Positions 21,869 through 34,560 of a DNA stretch of 64,000 nt are shown here, one piece after another (position 1 is the stretch's first letter; every line of letters begins with the position of its first letter). The stretch spans positions 17,734,332 through 17,798,331 of the forward strand of contig CM055870.1 of assembly GCA_029582165.1 (NCBI GenBank), given 5' to 3'. Below the pieces are notes generated by a model. It had not been told where the DNA came from and searched no databases. It saw nothing but the letters and a program-made list of their open reading frames with translations. Made by a program: the position numbers and the translations under genes. This DNA is from Portulaca oleracea (lineage: Eukaryota > Streptophyta > Magnoliopsida > Caryophyllales > Portulacaceae).

Positions 21869-22798
21869 TTAGAGCATTTCTTCTATCTTGGCCTCCACCA
21901 TTAATCCCAGCTTCTTTAGAGCTGAAAAGTCTGGGATTAACTGACATTCCATCAAGCTAACATATCTTGGCCTAAGCCCTTGTATAAACATCTGGATTTG
22001 ATAGTCCATGGCTACCTTGCCAGTCATCAAGGCCTTTTGAACGTTCCAACGATTAAAGTAACTCATGAATGACTCTCCTTCACTTTGTTTGATTGCTGCC
22101 ATGTCACTCATGGTTACATCAGCATCTTAACTAGCTGCGTATTGTTGAATGAAGGCCTTGTAAGTGGCCTCCCAATTCTCCTGGGTATCTACTGGAAGGG
22201 TGTAGTACCACTTCAGGACCTTGTCACTCAAAGTCCAAGGGAAGACATGAGCATACAGACTAGGGTCTACTTCCTTTAAGGCCATCATGTGCGCGAAGCT
22301 ACGAACATGCTGAGTGGGGTTCTCCATGGCCTTAAATTTCTTCTCGGGCAAGGAGAATTTGTCAGGAAGCTTGGCATGAGGAGAAGTTGGTAAGCCAATG
22401 TCCAAGAAATGTTCCCTAAATTGAGGGATTTGCCTCAGCATGTTCTGCGGGTTATCAACCCTGTTGTCCTGAAATGGCACAAGTTGCTCATCCCGGGGTA
22501 TAGTCTTTTCAGTGCCCACACTTCTATCATCATCCTCTGGGTCCTGCCCTATGCCTAATCTGTCATTGATTGTTTGAATGACCTAGATGACCCCTTCGAT
22601 CCTACGATCCTGTTGGTTGGATCGTGTTTCTATTAAAGTACGGATGTCCCGCACCACATCAGAAAGGTCCGCAATAGTGATGGGTTGGCCCCTTGCTTCT
22701 TCTTCAGCCATGAAGTTGGAAGGAACGGACACAATATCGCTTGTTGTTAATGAAGTTTGAGAAGGAGTGTCGGAATCAGTATTAAGGACAACAGACAA
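21869..22798 (-). pseudogene. Gypsy gag (Retrotrans_gag) pseudogene
   Basis: Read from 22798 down, the protein has a disordered N-terminus (ITIADLSDVVRDIRTLIETR), then the gag core: AKLPDKFSLPEKKFKAMENP, QHVRSFAHMMALKEVDPSLY, FPWTLSDKVLKWYYTLP, ENWEATYKAFIQQYAAS, ESFMSYFNRWNVQKALM, FIQGLRPRYVSLMECQ. Two in-frame stops (near 22583 and 22127) interrupt an otherwise colinear frame. Gag forms the virus-like particle. It lies about 1.1 kb downstream of the minus-strand LTR and PBS, which fits the long leaders of Tat/Ogre elements. No RT or integrase is visible in the window. Confidence 0.9.
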
Positions 22799-23858
22799 GC
22801 CTGCGCTTGGTGGTGTGAATGAGATTGGTGAAAAGTTTGATAACCTTTGAGATCCGACTCTAGCCCAGGACTTAACTCTTTGCTGTTTGGGTCCTATTTT
22901 GCCTGTATGGAAACCATAGAACTCAAAATTAACCTTGATATTGACCTACCCAAAGACCTAGTGATTTATATGGGACAACCTAATGCAAACAATGTCTACA
23001 TGATGAATGATTTTTTTTTTTGGTATAAACTCACCCACTTTTGGGCTTGCATGACGACCTCTAGCCTAGTATGGGATTATGTACGGGGAAAGGTCCATCG
23101 AGATATCATAAGATTGAGTCAACATTAAAGCCTTAATGAACTCGAATTCAAATAACAACCGGATACACCCTTTTTAGGCCCAAATACAACTAAGGGTTGG
23201 ACAAAATCAAGCTAAGATCTTGGGCTTAATCAAACCTCTTTGATTTGGGCCCAAGCGAGACCTCTAGGTCTTCTTTAACTTTTGTTTGATTATTACCCAA
23301 GCTAAAGCAATACTTTGGGGGAAAACAAAGAGACCGACTCTAAAAAAAAAAGAAGAGAAAAAAACATATAGCACATAATTTACACATCTCACAATAAGAA
23401 TGCACATAACACACAAAATGGGTAATGCACCTAACCAATGTTCTATGTTCAAAGGTTTAAGGTCAGGTACCTAAAAACTAACATACTCATGTCTCTCACG
23501 CGCCACAAATTCTATGGAGTTCATAGTAATGTGACTCGTGTGTTTCTCACAAAATTAAAGGGAAAATGTAAATTCATAATTCCAAGAATTTTGGAGTGCT
23601 TCATGAGTGGGAAAGCAATTTGCGAACTTCTTGAAATGTGAGATTCATTCCTTAAAGTCGGAAATATACTTTACCCAAAAGGGAAAATGGGTTAACCTAG
23701 ACGGTACCTTTGGGTTCATCCCGGTTTATAAAAACCGAGATGGAGGTCCGTATGCACGATGCCTAACTAAATAATAAAAATTACAAAAATTAATTTCTCC
23801 TTTTCTACTCAAAAATTAAAAAATACCGGCTTTTCAAGTTTTACCCTCTTAAAGTAAG

Positions 23859-23876
23859 TCCCCAATGGAGTCGCCA
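23859..23876 (-). promoter_or_regulatory. Primer-binding-site-like sequence
   Basis: On the minus strand, TGGCGACTCCATTGGGGA lies 2 bases downstream of the LTR end. It begins with TGG as expected for pairing with a tRNA CCA 3' end. The tRNA was not assigned. Confidence 0.6.
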
Positions 23877-23878
23877 TT

Positions 23879-24836
23879 TGTGGGACCCGGGAAAATCCCC
23901 GTTATCCCTCGCGGTGTGCGGCGAATCGAAAGGGGTGTCTTTTCTTGGAAGGGATTTAAATACATTTTATTATGATGTTCAAATGAATCAAAATAATAAA
24001 ATAAAAAGAGTCGCCAATTAATTTTTAATGAGAATTAATAAACTCAAATTTAAACTCCATAAACCACGAACCATGAGATTCAGATTCGGGGTAAGGTTAC
24101 GAATTCGAAAGTAAAAACCCTCGAATTCGCCTGTTCAAAGAACGGACTCTACTAAATCGGTTAATTTAAAGAAAAGAGTAGAAGAGGAGAATTAATTAGA
24201 TTAATCAATATTATTTAGCGCATACAAATGAGATGATTAAATGCAAAAAATAAAGTAAAACAAATAAATGCAACTAATAAAATAAAATAAAAGAACATAA
24301 GCATAAATATTTACAAGCAAACATTTAGTCAATTTGATTAGAGCATCAATATTATTATTAAGTTGGATTTACATCATAATAAAGTGAGAATAAAATAAGA
24401 AGGAAAAAAAAAAACAATGCTAACCTCAAGTTAAGGTCAAGATTATGAATGCAAGATGATGATGATGAGAAGAAGAAGGAGGGGGGAGAAGAAAGATAAA
24501 ATCACCTAGTGCCAATACTCCTAGGATGATTTTGAGGTGTCCAAAAAGAGTGGAAATGAGGGTGTATTTATAGTGGTGGAGGTAGATTTATTTATGGTGG
24601 ATGAAAGAATATTGGGAGGATAAAATCAAATAAAGGTTGATTTTATTTGATTTGGAAGAATGAGGAAGGATGAAATAAAAGAGGGATTTGATTTGGTTTG
24701 ATTTTGGGGATATTCTTTATCATTTTTGCATTTTAAAATTCTTGGCATTTTTCTAAATTATTCAAAATAAAATAAACTCAAAATAAATTACAATATTTAT
24801 AAAGTTGAATTAAATGACAAAATTTCAGCGTCTACA
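23879..24836 (-). mobile_element. 5' LTR of a Tat/Ogre-like Gypsy element
   Basis: In minus orientation the 958-bp LTR starts TGTAGACGCTGAAATTTTG and ends GGGTCCCACA, with TG...CA termini. The GAGTCGCCA motif inside and at the border is common in plant Gypsy LTRs. The PBS and gag follow downstream on the same strand. The partner LTR is not in the window, so the target duplication cannot be checked. Confidence 0.78.
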
Positions 24837-24847
24837 GCATGATAGCC

Positions 24848-25090
24848 TCAAAAGCATGGTTTACAACCTTTGTATCCATGATTCTCATAATAGAAAAATT
24901 GAGTAGGTGTTAGAACATAGGCACAAATGAAACAACAATGATCAAGAACCTCAACATAGGCTAGACAAAATGAGATTGCATCTATAAAACATCCAAGAGG
25001 GAAGGTGATATTGGACGCACATTTCAATCGGTCAGCACAATGGCGACAAACAATGAACTGAAGTGAAATTCCACCGGACCCAATTAGCAT
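24848..25090 (-). pseudogene. Cysteine-rich fragment, weakly DC1-like
   Basis: An 80-codon minus-strand frame contains VCRHCADRLKCASNITFPLG, DHCCFIC and TPTQFFYYENHGYKGCKPCF. The spacing of Cys and His and the FYYENHGYKGC tail resemble the repeating DC1 (cysteine/histidine-rich C1) domain of plants. It ends only a few bases from the outer edge of the Gypsy LTR, so the retroelement may have inserted into a DC1 gene or relic. No complete domain is present; similarity is weak. Confidence 0.3.
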
Positions 25091-26046
25091 TTATCAATTA
25101 TATCTCTTAAAAGTTTAAAATGAATAACAAATTCCAAAAAGTTTAGCCAAAAACATGGAAATAACAAGAATGAGTAGACCAAAACCGAAGTAAAAATAGT
25201 TTGCATGTGGAAGGAAACAAACCCTAGCTTGACACAATGTGAGTGAGCAAAGAAATGGAGATAAATTACGGCAACCCGAGGTCGCAATGAGGCGTGTATG
25301 TGATGGTTGATGGGTTGAGAATCTGATTAGGGTTTTGATGTGGATTTGTCTTTGAGAGGAACTGAATATCTTCGATGGTATGAGAAAGAGGGGGGGGGGG
25401 GAGCTCTGACAATCGTAGCAAAGTTGGAGACCCAGACGAAGAAGAAGAAATTGCAGATCCAAACGAATATAGGAGGAGACGAACGATCGAAGATAGAGGG
25501 ATGACTGGTTATAGTTTCATGTGAGTGTGAGACAGAAAAGGAGAAAAGTAATGGCAAGGGCATGATAATAATAAAAAAATAATAGGAAATGATAAGGGTA
25601 TTAATGGAAATTAATATTTGTGACGACCCTTATCCTTAATTGCTTTTATAAGGATGGTTGATATAGATATGGGTAATGCAATTAGCGTGTTATTTATATT
25701 TTAATATAATTACTAAAAGAAATATTACTAAGAAAAGTATAAATAATAGATAATCCAACATATTTAGGGAACATTAGGCTTACACAAATATGTTGTAAGA
25801 ACTAAGATATCTATTTCATCAAAAAATAAATAAAAAAAACCTAAGATATCTAAGAAAGAAATAAAAAGAAAATTTTAAAAGGACAGCAGATCTAGCGGGT
25901 AGCGGGCTAGCGGCTTTTCTACAGGAAGTCAGAAGGCATGGAATGAAGAGGCTCAAGCTCAATCAACATAATAGTGAATACAGTACAGTATACAGCTAGC
26001 TATTCACAATCCTGTTGATGAGAAATTGAGAACTGAGAAGAAGAAG
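25091..26046. other. Upstream region of the phosphoesterase gene
   Basis: It contains a minus-strand open frame (25327-25563) without a recognisable domain, a 12-base G run at 25391-25402, and AT-rich DNA. The last 150 bases before the ATG at 26047 are purine-rich and probably 5'UTR. No promoter element is called. Confidence 0.4.
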
Positions 26047-29000
26047 ATGGTGCTGCTGAGAGAGAAATCATGGAGATTGACCCTTTTCTTCTGCTTCATC
26101 TGGTCACTCTCCCTTCTTTACGGGGAAATGTTTGTTTACTGGCTCCCCTTTCTTCGCACTTGTTCATGGCCTCATCTTCAACATCCCTCCCATTTCTCTT
26201 CGGTAAGTAAATTCATACCATTATCTTAATTGTTGCTTGCATTCTCTACTTGATCTTCGGAAATATTGTAGTCTTTGGATTAGGATCATCAACTATTCAA
26301 CTTGGTTGGTTGTAGTTTTGACAGAAGTAGACTCCCAACTCCCAATTGTTTCCTTGTTCATTCATATACAAATAAATGCATTTTTCACTTGTGGGTTTAG
26401 TGCTAGAAGATGATGTTGTGAAGAAACAAAGAAAGAATTTCTATGTTGGTGGTGTGCTTGTGAAGTTCTTATTGAGCAATTGTTTCCTTTTTTAGTAGGT
26501 TTTCTTTGATCGGGGTAGCAGAAAATTTCCATTTTCTGTATCTGTTGTTCTCTTATATATGTTTTTTTCCAACTAAGAATTCCCATTTCTTTCTGTGTGG
26601 TAGTGCTATTTTTGTTTTAATTTGGAAATATGTGGCTAGTTTTATGATTGTTATGTACGATTTGATGGAGCTCGCTTGGGTGCATTTTTTAGATGGGTTA
26701 AACGATTTCAGGCAGCAAATGTCTTTAGAGAGCCTGAACACTTTTATTGTGTGCAAATATGCTATGCAGTATAATCGCATTTTTTGTTTGGAGAAAAGGG
26801 GGGGGGGGGGGGGGCGGGAAGGTTGATCAGTACAATTAGCATTTTTCAATTCTTTTACTGAAAAACAAGAAGGAAATCTATACTTGTGTTTGAAATAATG
26901 ATATTACCCATATATAGCATACTATTAACTCTAGTGATGGTTGTGGCCTTGATTGGGGGTAATTGTAGTGCTGTACATAAGCATGTAACATTACGATGTA
27001 CTGGAAAAGGATTAGAAGAAGGTACTAGAAAATATTGGGAAAATTCATACGTCTTTTTTTCTTGGAAAATTGGATTGTACTAAGCCGGAACTATAATGGT
27101 TGGGACAATGATAAGCCGAACTTTAGAAATGTATCACAATAAGCTCAACAGTTGAATCCTTGGATTTCGGTGCACCGCCACCGAGTTGGTCATACCTCCT
27201 GGTTGGTTTTCCTACGCGGCATCAGAGGGCGGTGGTCTTCCTACATGGCACCTGTATTGTAGATATCCCAAATTTAATACGTTGGATTGTAGTAGTCAAA
27301 ACTATCATATATTGGATTATAATGTTCAAAATTATCATATATTGGATTGTAGTAGTCCAAAATATCGTTAAGCTTAGAGCAACTTGGTGGTGGTACACCG
27401 AAATCCATGGGTTGAACAATTCAGCTTACTGATGATGCGTTTCTAAAGTTCGGCTCGCCATTGTTCCAACCCCTATAGTCCGGCTTACTAAAATTCAATT
27501 TTCCTTTTTTCTTTGAAAGTTACCTAAAATAATGACGTTAGTGCTATAGCCATAGGAGGAGTTTGTACACTCAGAGGAGTACTAGTAAAAGTTAATGCAG
27601 TTCAAATCAAGAACAAACTTAAGATAACTGCGACTAACAGTTCAAAACACTGAGGAGTTGAATGAGATGAAACCATGTAGATGTGTACTACATTGTGGAA
27701 AACAGAAGTCAGGCTTCTGTTTCCCTCTATTGTCCTCTTTAGCTCTTGATCTTTCAGTATATGAGCCTCTCAAAACAACATCCTTCTTCACTGGGCATTT
27801 GAATCTGAACTCAATGTAAGCACACTGTTTAATTCTTTTTGCCTCTCATTATTCCCTCTGTCCCTAATGGTCCTCTCCTGCCTTATCTCCGGTAATTTCA
27901 TTTAGTGCTGTCTTCTCTGGTATTGCTGGAATGGCTGGATACCTGTATCCAACAAGCCATATTTGTATCATTATCCATCATTACTCATTAGGTATCTTAA
28001 AGGTAGGAGGTTGTCCAAGTATTTTGGAAAGGTGTGTTTATATCATTATGAGACTATAGATAGCTGTATCAGCAAGTATGTATGCATCCTAGATACCACA
28101 AATATTGTTACAGCTGATCTCCCAAAAGCTTCTTGGTTCTTCTAATGACACTACTTTGCCACCATCACCTAGAGTGTATATTGCCCTCACATGGATCCAA
28201 ATGATGCATTAAATATCTTTGAAAGTTTGAAACTCTTGTCTTCAGAACGCAAGAAGATAATTGTCCTATCCTTAGTTGATGACCCATTCCATATCCTCTC
28301 TATCAGTGATGCTTTTTAGGGTAACATTTGATAATGAGCTCTCTCTGGGTAGGGGAGGGGGCAAATGCTTATTTTCAGAGAGAAGAGTGAACTTTACTAA
28401 GACATGTTAGGGTTAATAAACAATGAAAATGTTTCAGCAAGTATGATGTTGCATGAACTTTTGCCATATTATAGGTAAACGAAAACTTCTTCTCATGCTA
28501 ATCTTATTGTCTTTCAATCCAGACGAATTCAAGGGTTCATCCGAATGATTTTATGAAAGTAGCTGTCATCACTGACCCACAGGTTTGTGCTGTTTTCTCT
28601 TGGTTGTCTCTTTTTGAACCACGTTTGGATTCTAATCCACTTGTATTTTTAACAGCTCATGGATAGAACCTCCCATGATTTTCCTCCACTTGCCTTGGCG
28701 ATTGTTCAGTTTTACACAGATCTGAACATGCGCAGATCATTCCTTTCAACAATTTTGCCGTTCAAACCTGATGTGATTTTGTTCTTGGGTGATTACTTCG
28801 ATGGAGGTCCTCTGTTATCAGATGAAGAGTAAGTCTTCAGTCTTTGCATTTATGAACAATTGTTTAATCGTTGAAATGCCAGATGTTACAGAATTAATGA
28901 CATATGTTGCATATATCTCATGATAGAGACTGAAGCATGCAGGTCATTCCACATGAGGATAGTTACTAAAATCCCTTCAATCCTGTTGGCAACTGCATTT

Positions 29001-32000
29001 CAATTTGCCTGTTAAAGGGGTACCGATCACTAATAAAGATAGTCAGTCATGTGTAGTTTACAGTTTGATAGCTTTGACTTTGCAAGGCTGCTTTCTATCT
29101 TACAGATGTGAAGGAGATTTTTACACATATGCACGTGCCTAAAAAGTGACTCATGGGGTTGAAATTTGAAAACTGGGGAAAAAAGATAAACCCCTTGATC
29201 TGTAGGTGTTTCAGCTACAAGTCTTTCGTTTATGCATTATTACTGCCACGATTTTCAGGGTTTTGTGTGATACTATAAAAACATTACTTCTGAGGCTCTT
29301 CTGGATTTTCAGCTATCAGGTCGATGATTATGTAATATTGGGTTCAGCTCATTTATTGCCCTAAACTAAAGTTAGTCTGCCAGAAATCAGGCTAATACAG
29401 TGAAGCACCCTCTTTTGGATATAAACTCGACCGTAAATCAACTAGATTCCTGCTCAATCTTAAGCTGGTATAAAAGGATAAGATTGGGAACATAAGGACA
29501 AGGAGACAGATCCTTCCAGGGAAAACAAAAATAGTGATTGGTCAGTTTCTTGAAGAGCAAGTGTGACAGAAGATATGATGTCTGTAGATGCAAGGCAGGA
29601 GGAAGAAAGGTCATGGAGAGTGATCTTATTTAAATAAGGGCGTGCAGAGGATGAGGAATGGTTATTTTGGTTGATTTGATGTTTGTAAATGCTTGTCTAA
29701 CTGTCATAAACTTGGGCGTAATTATTTGTACCGAAGTTCATGTGGATCATTGTCTCCCTTGACAAATTTATAATCATGATTTCAGGAAAATATTGGATTG
29801 GTATATTTTCTTATGTTTTTTACGGACTTCATGCATAATCAATATAATGCCAGACTAGTGGGTAAATGCTGTTTACCAAAGTCTCTAGGTTGCAGTTGAT
29901 GAATTACTAGATATATAACATGTTGATGCTCTGTGTGCTTGCCTCATATCTAGGGGGACCACTGACATTCTGCGAGTTTACTAGTTGGCAGGAATCTTTG
30001 ACTCGGTTCAAGCATATTTTTGATCTTGGACAAGAGAGAACGAAAGATATTCCAGTTTATTACATTCCAGGAAACCATGATCTTGGCTATGCTGGCCATC
30101 TTACTCATACACCAGAGGTAGATAATGATTTGGCTTCTTAATTTGGGAAGAGGGCCTTCAGTCCTTGCATAAGTTTCTTGTTTACTAGTCAGTAACAATG
30201 GTCTTTCGTCTTTGCATGTAAGTTTAATTGGACTTGCTTGTTTATTTACAGTAATTTTACTCGTGCAGCAGTCTTGCCTTGTCATTGTCATCCTCATTTT
30301 TTGACATGCACAGAATTTCTACTCCAATATTTTCATTTCTTTTTGTGCAGATATTCCCCCCCTCCTCTAGTGATATTATCACCTGCGTTTCTCATTCTCT
30401 TCCTTTTGGGACATTACGCAGTGTGTTTGCAGTTGTATTTACCTTTTTTTTTAGAGGAGTTGTATTTACCTTTTTATTGATATGTTTCTGCTGATTGGCT
30501 CATGAATTCTTGCGCAGGTTATAAAGCGTTATGAGACTCACTTTGGAGCAAGAAACCATAAATTCACAGTTGGGAAAGTTGATTTTATCGCGATTGATGC
30601 TCAAACAGCTGATGGTAAATGAAGACCCCTTTCAAAATGCGTAGATTTGATATTGTAGTGAATCTTTGCTTGATTCCATTTCGTCTGGGATTTCTGTTTC
30701 ACCTGACCTTTGTTACTGATATGAGGCTGCATGTTGTGTTCATTTGGGGTGCTTCGTCTATCTGTTACCTTAGGATTTCTGTTTCACCTGACCCCTTTAC
30801 TCCTCGCAGGACACCCAGAAGATAGTCTGACTTCTTCAACTTGGGATTTTGTGAATAATGCTTCTTCAGGTGAGTTAAGATCAGTTCCTCTTTTGTAAAT
30901 TCAATCATCACTTTGAAGCCCCTGACCTTGAGTGGCAAATGCCTCCTGTAGTCCTGTACTGCCCCCTCTAGACATAGGTTAATGGGAATCTTAACTCTAT
31001 GTTTCATTCTTGGAAACTAAGAAGGAAATATAATTTTATCTTCCCTAATCTGGTATAATTATAAGAAGCCCCTTTCATTTGGCTTATTATATTTCATCAC
31101 ACTTTCCTCTAGAAGTTAGATGGAAAATGTTGGTGACAAAATCAATGCAAATCTTTCCTAATGTTTTACACTAACTCTTTTTCCTTCACTTTGTTTAGAG
31201 CAAAATGAAAGTTAATTAGTCATTTTTCAAAAATTTTCTTTCCATCTTATTGTCGAAGGACCAAGCCTAAAGCCTTAATAAAATAGTTTCAAACCTTGAA
31301 ATGTTTTTTTTTTCACTAATAAATACTTGACTATGAATTGTTTATATATTTATGTTTGTCTATTTATTTGCAGTATTTTTTGGTCCCCGCTTTAACTGCA
31401 AAGTGGGGATTAAATTTTCTTGTAGGGACTAAAATTTGGGATTCGATCTAGAGCAAGAACCTCAAAACTCCTTGTTCTTTCTTTCTTTCTTTCTTTCTTT
31501 CTCTCTTCCCCCAGATGGACAGGCAAACCCGCGGGTCTTATTGACCCATATCCCTCTCTATCGACCAAATTGGACTTCTTGTGGTTCTCACCGTACTTCA
31601 GAATTAATCAATCAGGTATAGTGATTACGTTTGATGCAAAACTCTTTTCAGTTACTTCTTTCCTTTTGCTACTAGCACAGTTGGTAAACATGTGCATCTA
31701 TTATGCCCAACTGTGGCAACCGAACTTACAGGCGTTTTTTCCTTTGTGTTCAGAGGGTTGCCCGCTCTCCATATGATCAGGGCATCGTGTAAGCTTCATT
31801 TCAGTCCCTGTCTGTCAACTCACGATAATTGCTCTTCGTTCTTCTCGCATTTAGTTGAGAGTTAAGAGTTAAGAGTTAAGACTAATGTTCAGTCTTCACT
31901 CTTCACTAATAATGCAGATACCAGAACTACGTCACTGAGGGGACATCAAAGCGCTTATTAGATTTGACAAAACCGGTATGTTCTCATACCTTACCTGAGG

Positions 32001-33471
32001 AGACACGAATATATGTTTGAAAGTATGTATCTCAAAACTTTATTTTTGCTATTTTGTCAGGTACTTGTCCTCTCTGGTCATGATCATGATCAATGTACAG
32101 TCACCCACGAGACAAAGTATGGCCCTGTCGAGGAGGTAACCTCAACAAACCCTAAATATATTGCTTTATGTTAGACTTCTACATTTGATGTCTGACATGG
32201 ATGCGCGAAAAAGCTTGCCAAATTATGTGAGAAGGTTCAGTTCAAATTTCATACATATATCCAGATCAGCATCTTGTAACTGAGTCTGAGGAACACGTAA
32301 ATACTTGAGACATTTTGTCTATCTCCCAAAGAAATGACCTTCAATTACTTTACAGCACACTGTTGGGACAGTAAGTTGGCAACAAGGGAACTGGTATCCG
32401 TCGTTCATGCTCCTCTCTGTGGGTAATTTCGCCCAAGCCAACGGTTCTTCTCCAGATCCTGCTGTACTCGCACAGCTGTGCTTTCTTCCCACACAACTAT
32501 TCATCTACATATGGTAATCCTAGTCCTTTGTAATCTGCTGCTGATAAACCGCATAAAAAATCTCCTTATTCCAATTTTCAAGTTCTGAATTGTCATTTTC
32601 TGATGATGGTAGGTATATCATACTTTTCGTCATCACTATTATTGCTTTAGCATTTTGGCCAACTCATGGTCTGGACATTGGGCATTATCTCAGTAGTTTC
32701 ATCTCAAATACAAGAAAGCTGTTCAGTGAAAGTGTTGCAAAGGAGAAAAATGAAGATGATGACTGTGAATATGAGATGGTGTGGGATGCAGAGGGAGGCA
32801 TGCATCTTGTGAAGAAGCCTCGTAATGTCCCTTCTGCCAACTCAAAGGATACGAGTACGATTGAAAGGTGGACCATCTTCCTGCTTTCTTATTGACTTGC
32901 ATCTTTGCTGTCTCTATTGCATCCTTTCTAGACTTGCCGGATTGACCCTGATACCCAACTGGACAAATAAAAATAAAGAGACCCTGATAACCAGCTTTTA
33001 TGGCCTAATTTAAAGCAGAATCGGACCAAAAATCTGCATGGAGAGGTTGCCAGCATAGGGTTGAGGGCCTTGAGGCATGAGGACTTCTGCATTCAAATTC
33101 ACAACCTTCCTTTGTGATACACTAATACTAGTTTGATTCTCATTTACAAGACTGCCCGGCTAAATTGATGGTTCTCAAATATCAGCAATCAGCATTTATC
33201 ATTTTGGCTCTTGTTTTTGGATAGGGGGAGTGCTGTAATGCGAGCAGGTAGGAAGCAAATGGTCCAAGAACAAGAACAAGAACAAGAGGGTTCTTCATCG
33301 AAAACGGAGCATGCAGCATCTTCTATGGCTAAAACCTCTTCATCTAGATCAAGCAAAAAACTGATACAGGTGGTGCTAAGCAGGTGCCTTCGAGTGCTTG
33401 GAATGATTTTTGTCGTTGCCCTGGTGAATCTCCCGCTCTACATTATCCTCCTGTTTAAAGATTGGGTTTGA
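26047..33471 (+). CDS. Ted1/PGAP5-type membrane metallophosphoesterase, 13 exons
   Basis: Exons with GT-AG borders: 26047-26202, 28523-28582, 28656-28828, 29985-30117, 30518-30614, 30810-30869, 31515-31615, 31754-31788, 31918-31975, 32061-32135, 32356-32513, 32613-32867, 33225-33471. Together 1608 nt give 535 aa. Residues 10-37 form a signal anchor (LTLFFCFIWSLSLLYGEMFV). The calcineurin-like core has ITDPQ (Asp70), LFLGDYFDGG (Asp118), IPGNHDLGY (Asn160, His161), LLTHIPLYRP (His238) and SGHDHDQC (His298, His300), all metal ligands of the family. A hydrophobic segment follows at about 362-386 and another at 505-530, with an acidic and a Q/E-rich linker between. Yeast Ted1 and mammalian PGAP5 remove ethanolamine phosphate from GPI anchors at ER exit; the plant protein is inferred to do likewise. 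Intron 1 (2.3 kb) carries a fold-back insertion. The Met at 26047 follows a purine-rich leader. Confidence 0.95.
26798..26819 (+). repeat. Long G homopolymer in intron 1
   Basis: About 17 G followed by CGGG lies within intron 1 of the phosphoesterase gene. Such a run could form G-quadruplexes in DNA or pre-mRNA and is length-unstable; the assembled length may not be exact. Confidence 0.9.
27082..27492. mobile_element. Fold-back element inside intron 1
   Basis: Arms of about 110 bp (TAAGCCGGAACTATAATGG... and its imperfect reverse complement ending CCGGCTTA) flank a centre with three 30-bp tandem units (ATATTGGATT...). Shared arm motifs are GCCGAACTTTAGAAA and GGATTTCGGTG. The target duplication is unclear; AAAATT follows the right arm and precedes the left by a few bases. 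The overall form resembles the Mutator-like fold-back elements at 16094 and 40426, but it is a different family. Confidence 0.75.
31472..31514 (+). repeat. (TTTC)n tract forming an intron 3' end
   Basis: Repeated TTTC units run into CTCTCTTCCCCCCAG-type sequence directly before exon 7 at 31515. The microsatellite therefore supplies the polypyrimidine tract of this acceptor site. Confidence 0.9.
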
Positions 33472-34560
33472 TCAACAATGCGGTTGCTTTCAGCGTCTGT
33501 GTAACTCCGATGGCTTTCTCGTTTGATTCAGGGCAAAAAACATGAATCGATAGATTCCATTCAGTATACTTGACTGTGTTCAGAGGAACACCTTTTTATA
33601 CATGAATGTGGTGTTAAAAAGTTTATACAAATACAGGGGTGATTCTTCATTGTTATTTTCCTATTTGACTCCCTAAACAATGAACAGGTAGGAGACCTTT
33701 GCATTTGAACTCAACACCACAATTTGGTCCTCAATAAGATTGAAAACTTGTAGTAAGCTTTGTATTTCCTGGAAGACAATATCATGTCCATTCGGAGTGA
33801 GTGATCAACCAAAAATGAAAATTGCCAAATTTCTAGAGTAATTTATTTGATCTGGTAACCAAATAAAATCGATAAAGATATGAGTTACGGGATAACTGGA
33901 TAAGGCATCATTTAACCTTCTATAACTATATATCATATGTAAATCGTACAACTTATATTTTTATATCCATATTTTTCAATTTAACCATCTATTTAACGTT
34001 TTAGTTTTTCAGGTACATTTGTTATGTGGCTTAACTAATTACTTAGAGCATATTGCATACATGTTGCATTTGAGAGATGGTGTAAAAGAGTATTTATAGT
34101 TTGTTCGTCTTTAACATGTGCATGTTGGGTTTGCTTACGAGTTAGGGATGTATTTGGTTTGATGAACTTTCAGTTATTTCGCAATCTGTTTGTATATTTT
34201 CCTCTCTAAACAGACAAGAAGACAGCCTAATTAAGAACTCATTAATTGTTGTATTAACACTAAATCCAAAATAGACGATAATATGTTAGTACGTTCACAC
34301 TCACATACATTTTGTTTCACAAAAGATGAAATACAATCCAACAACGACTATGTGTCTGTATCAGTCTACAATTTTAGCTTAGCTTACTGACATTGCAGCT
34401 AAGATCAGCATCCATATATGAATAATGAATGTCTGTCTACGAACTGCATGCAGCTAAGACCAAGATATATGTTTTATTGACAGGCATAAAACTAGAAGTT
34501 TTTGGTCCAAATTCCAGTAATTAAGATACGATGACAAACTTTCTTTCTCAAGGTGGACAG
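33472..34560. other. 3' flank of the phosphoesterase gene and intergenic DNA
   Basis: The first 150-200 bases are likely 3'UTR. The rest is AT-rich and shows no recognisable gene, RNA or element border. Confidence 0.5.

Noticed and set aside
25327..25563. Minus-strand 78-codon frame with a proline run
   Set aside because: No domain, and it includes a C homopolymer; it could be leader sequence of an unseen gene but cannot be supported.
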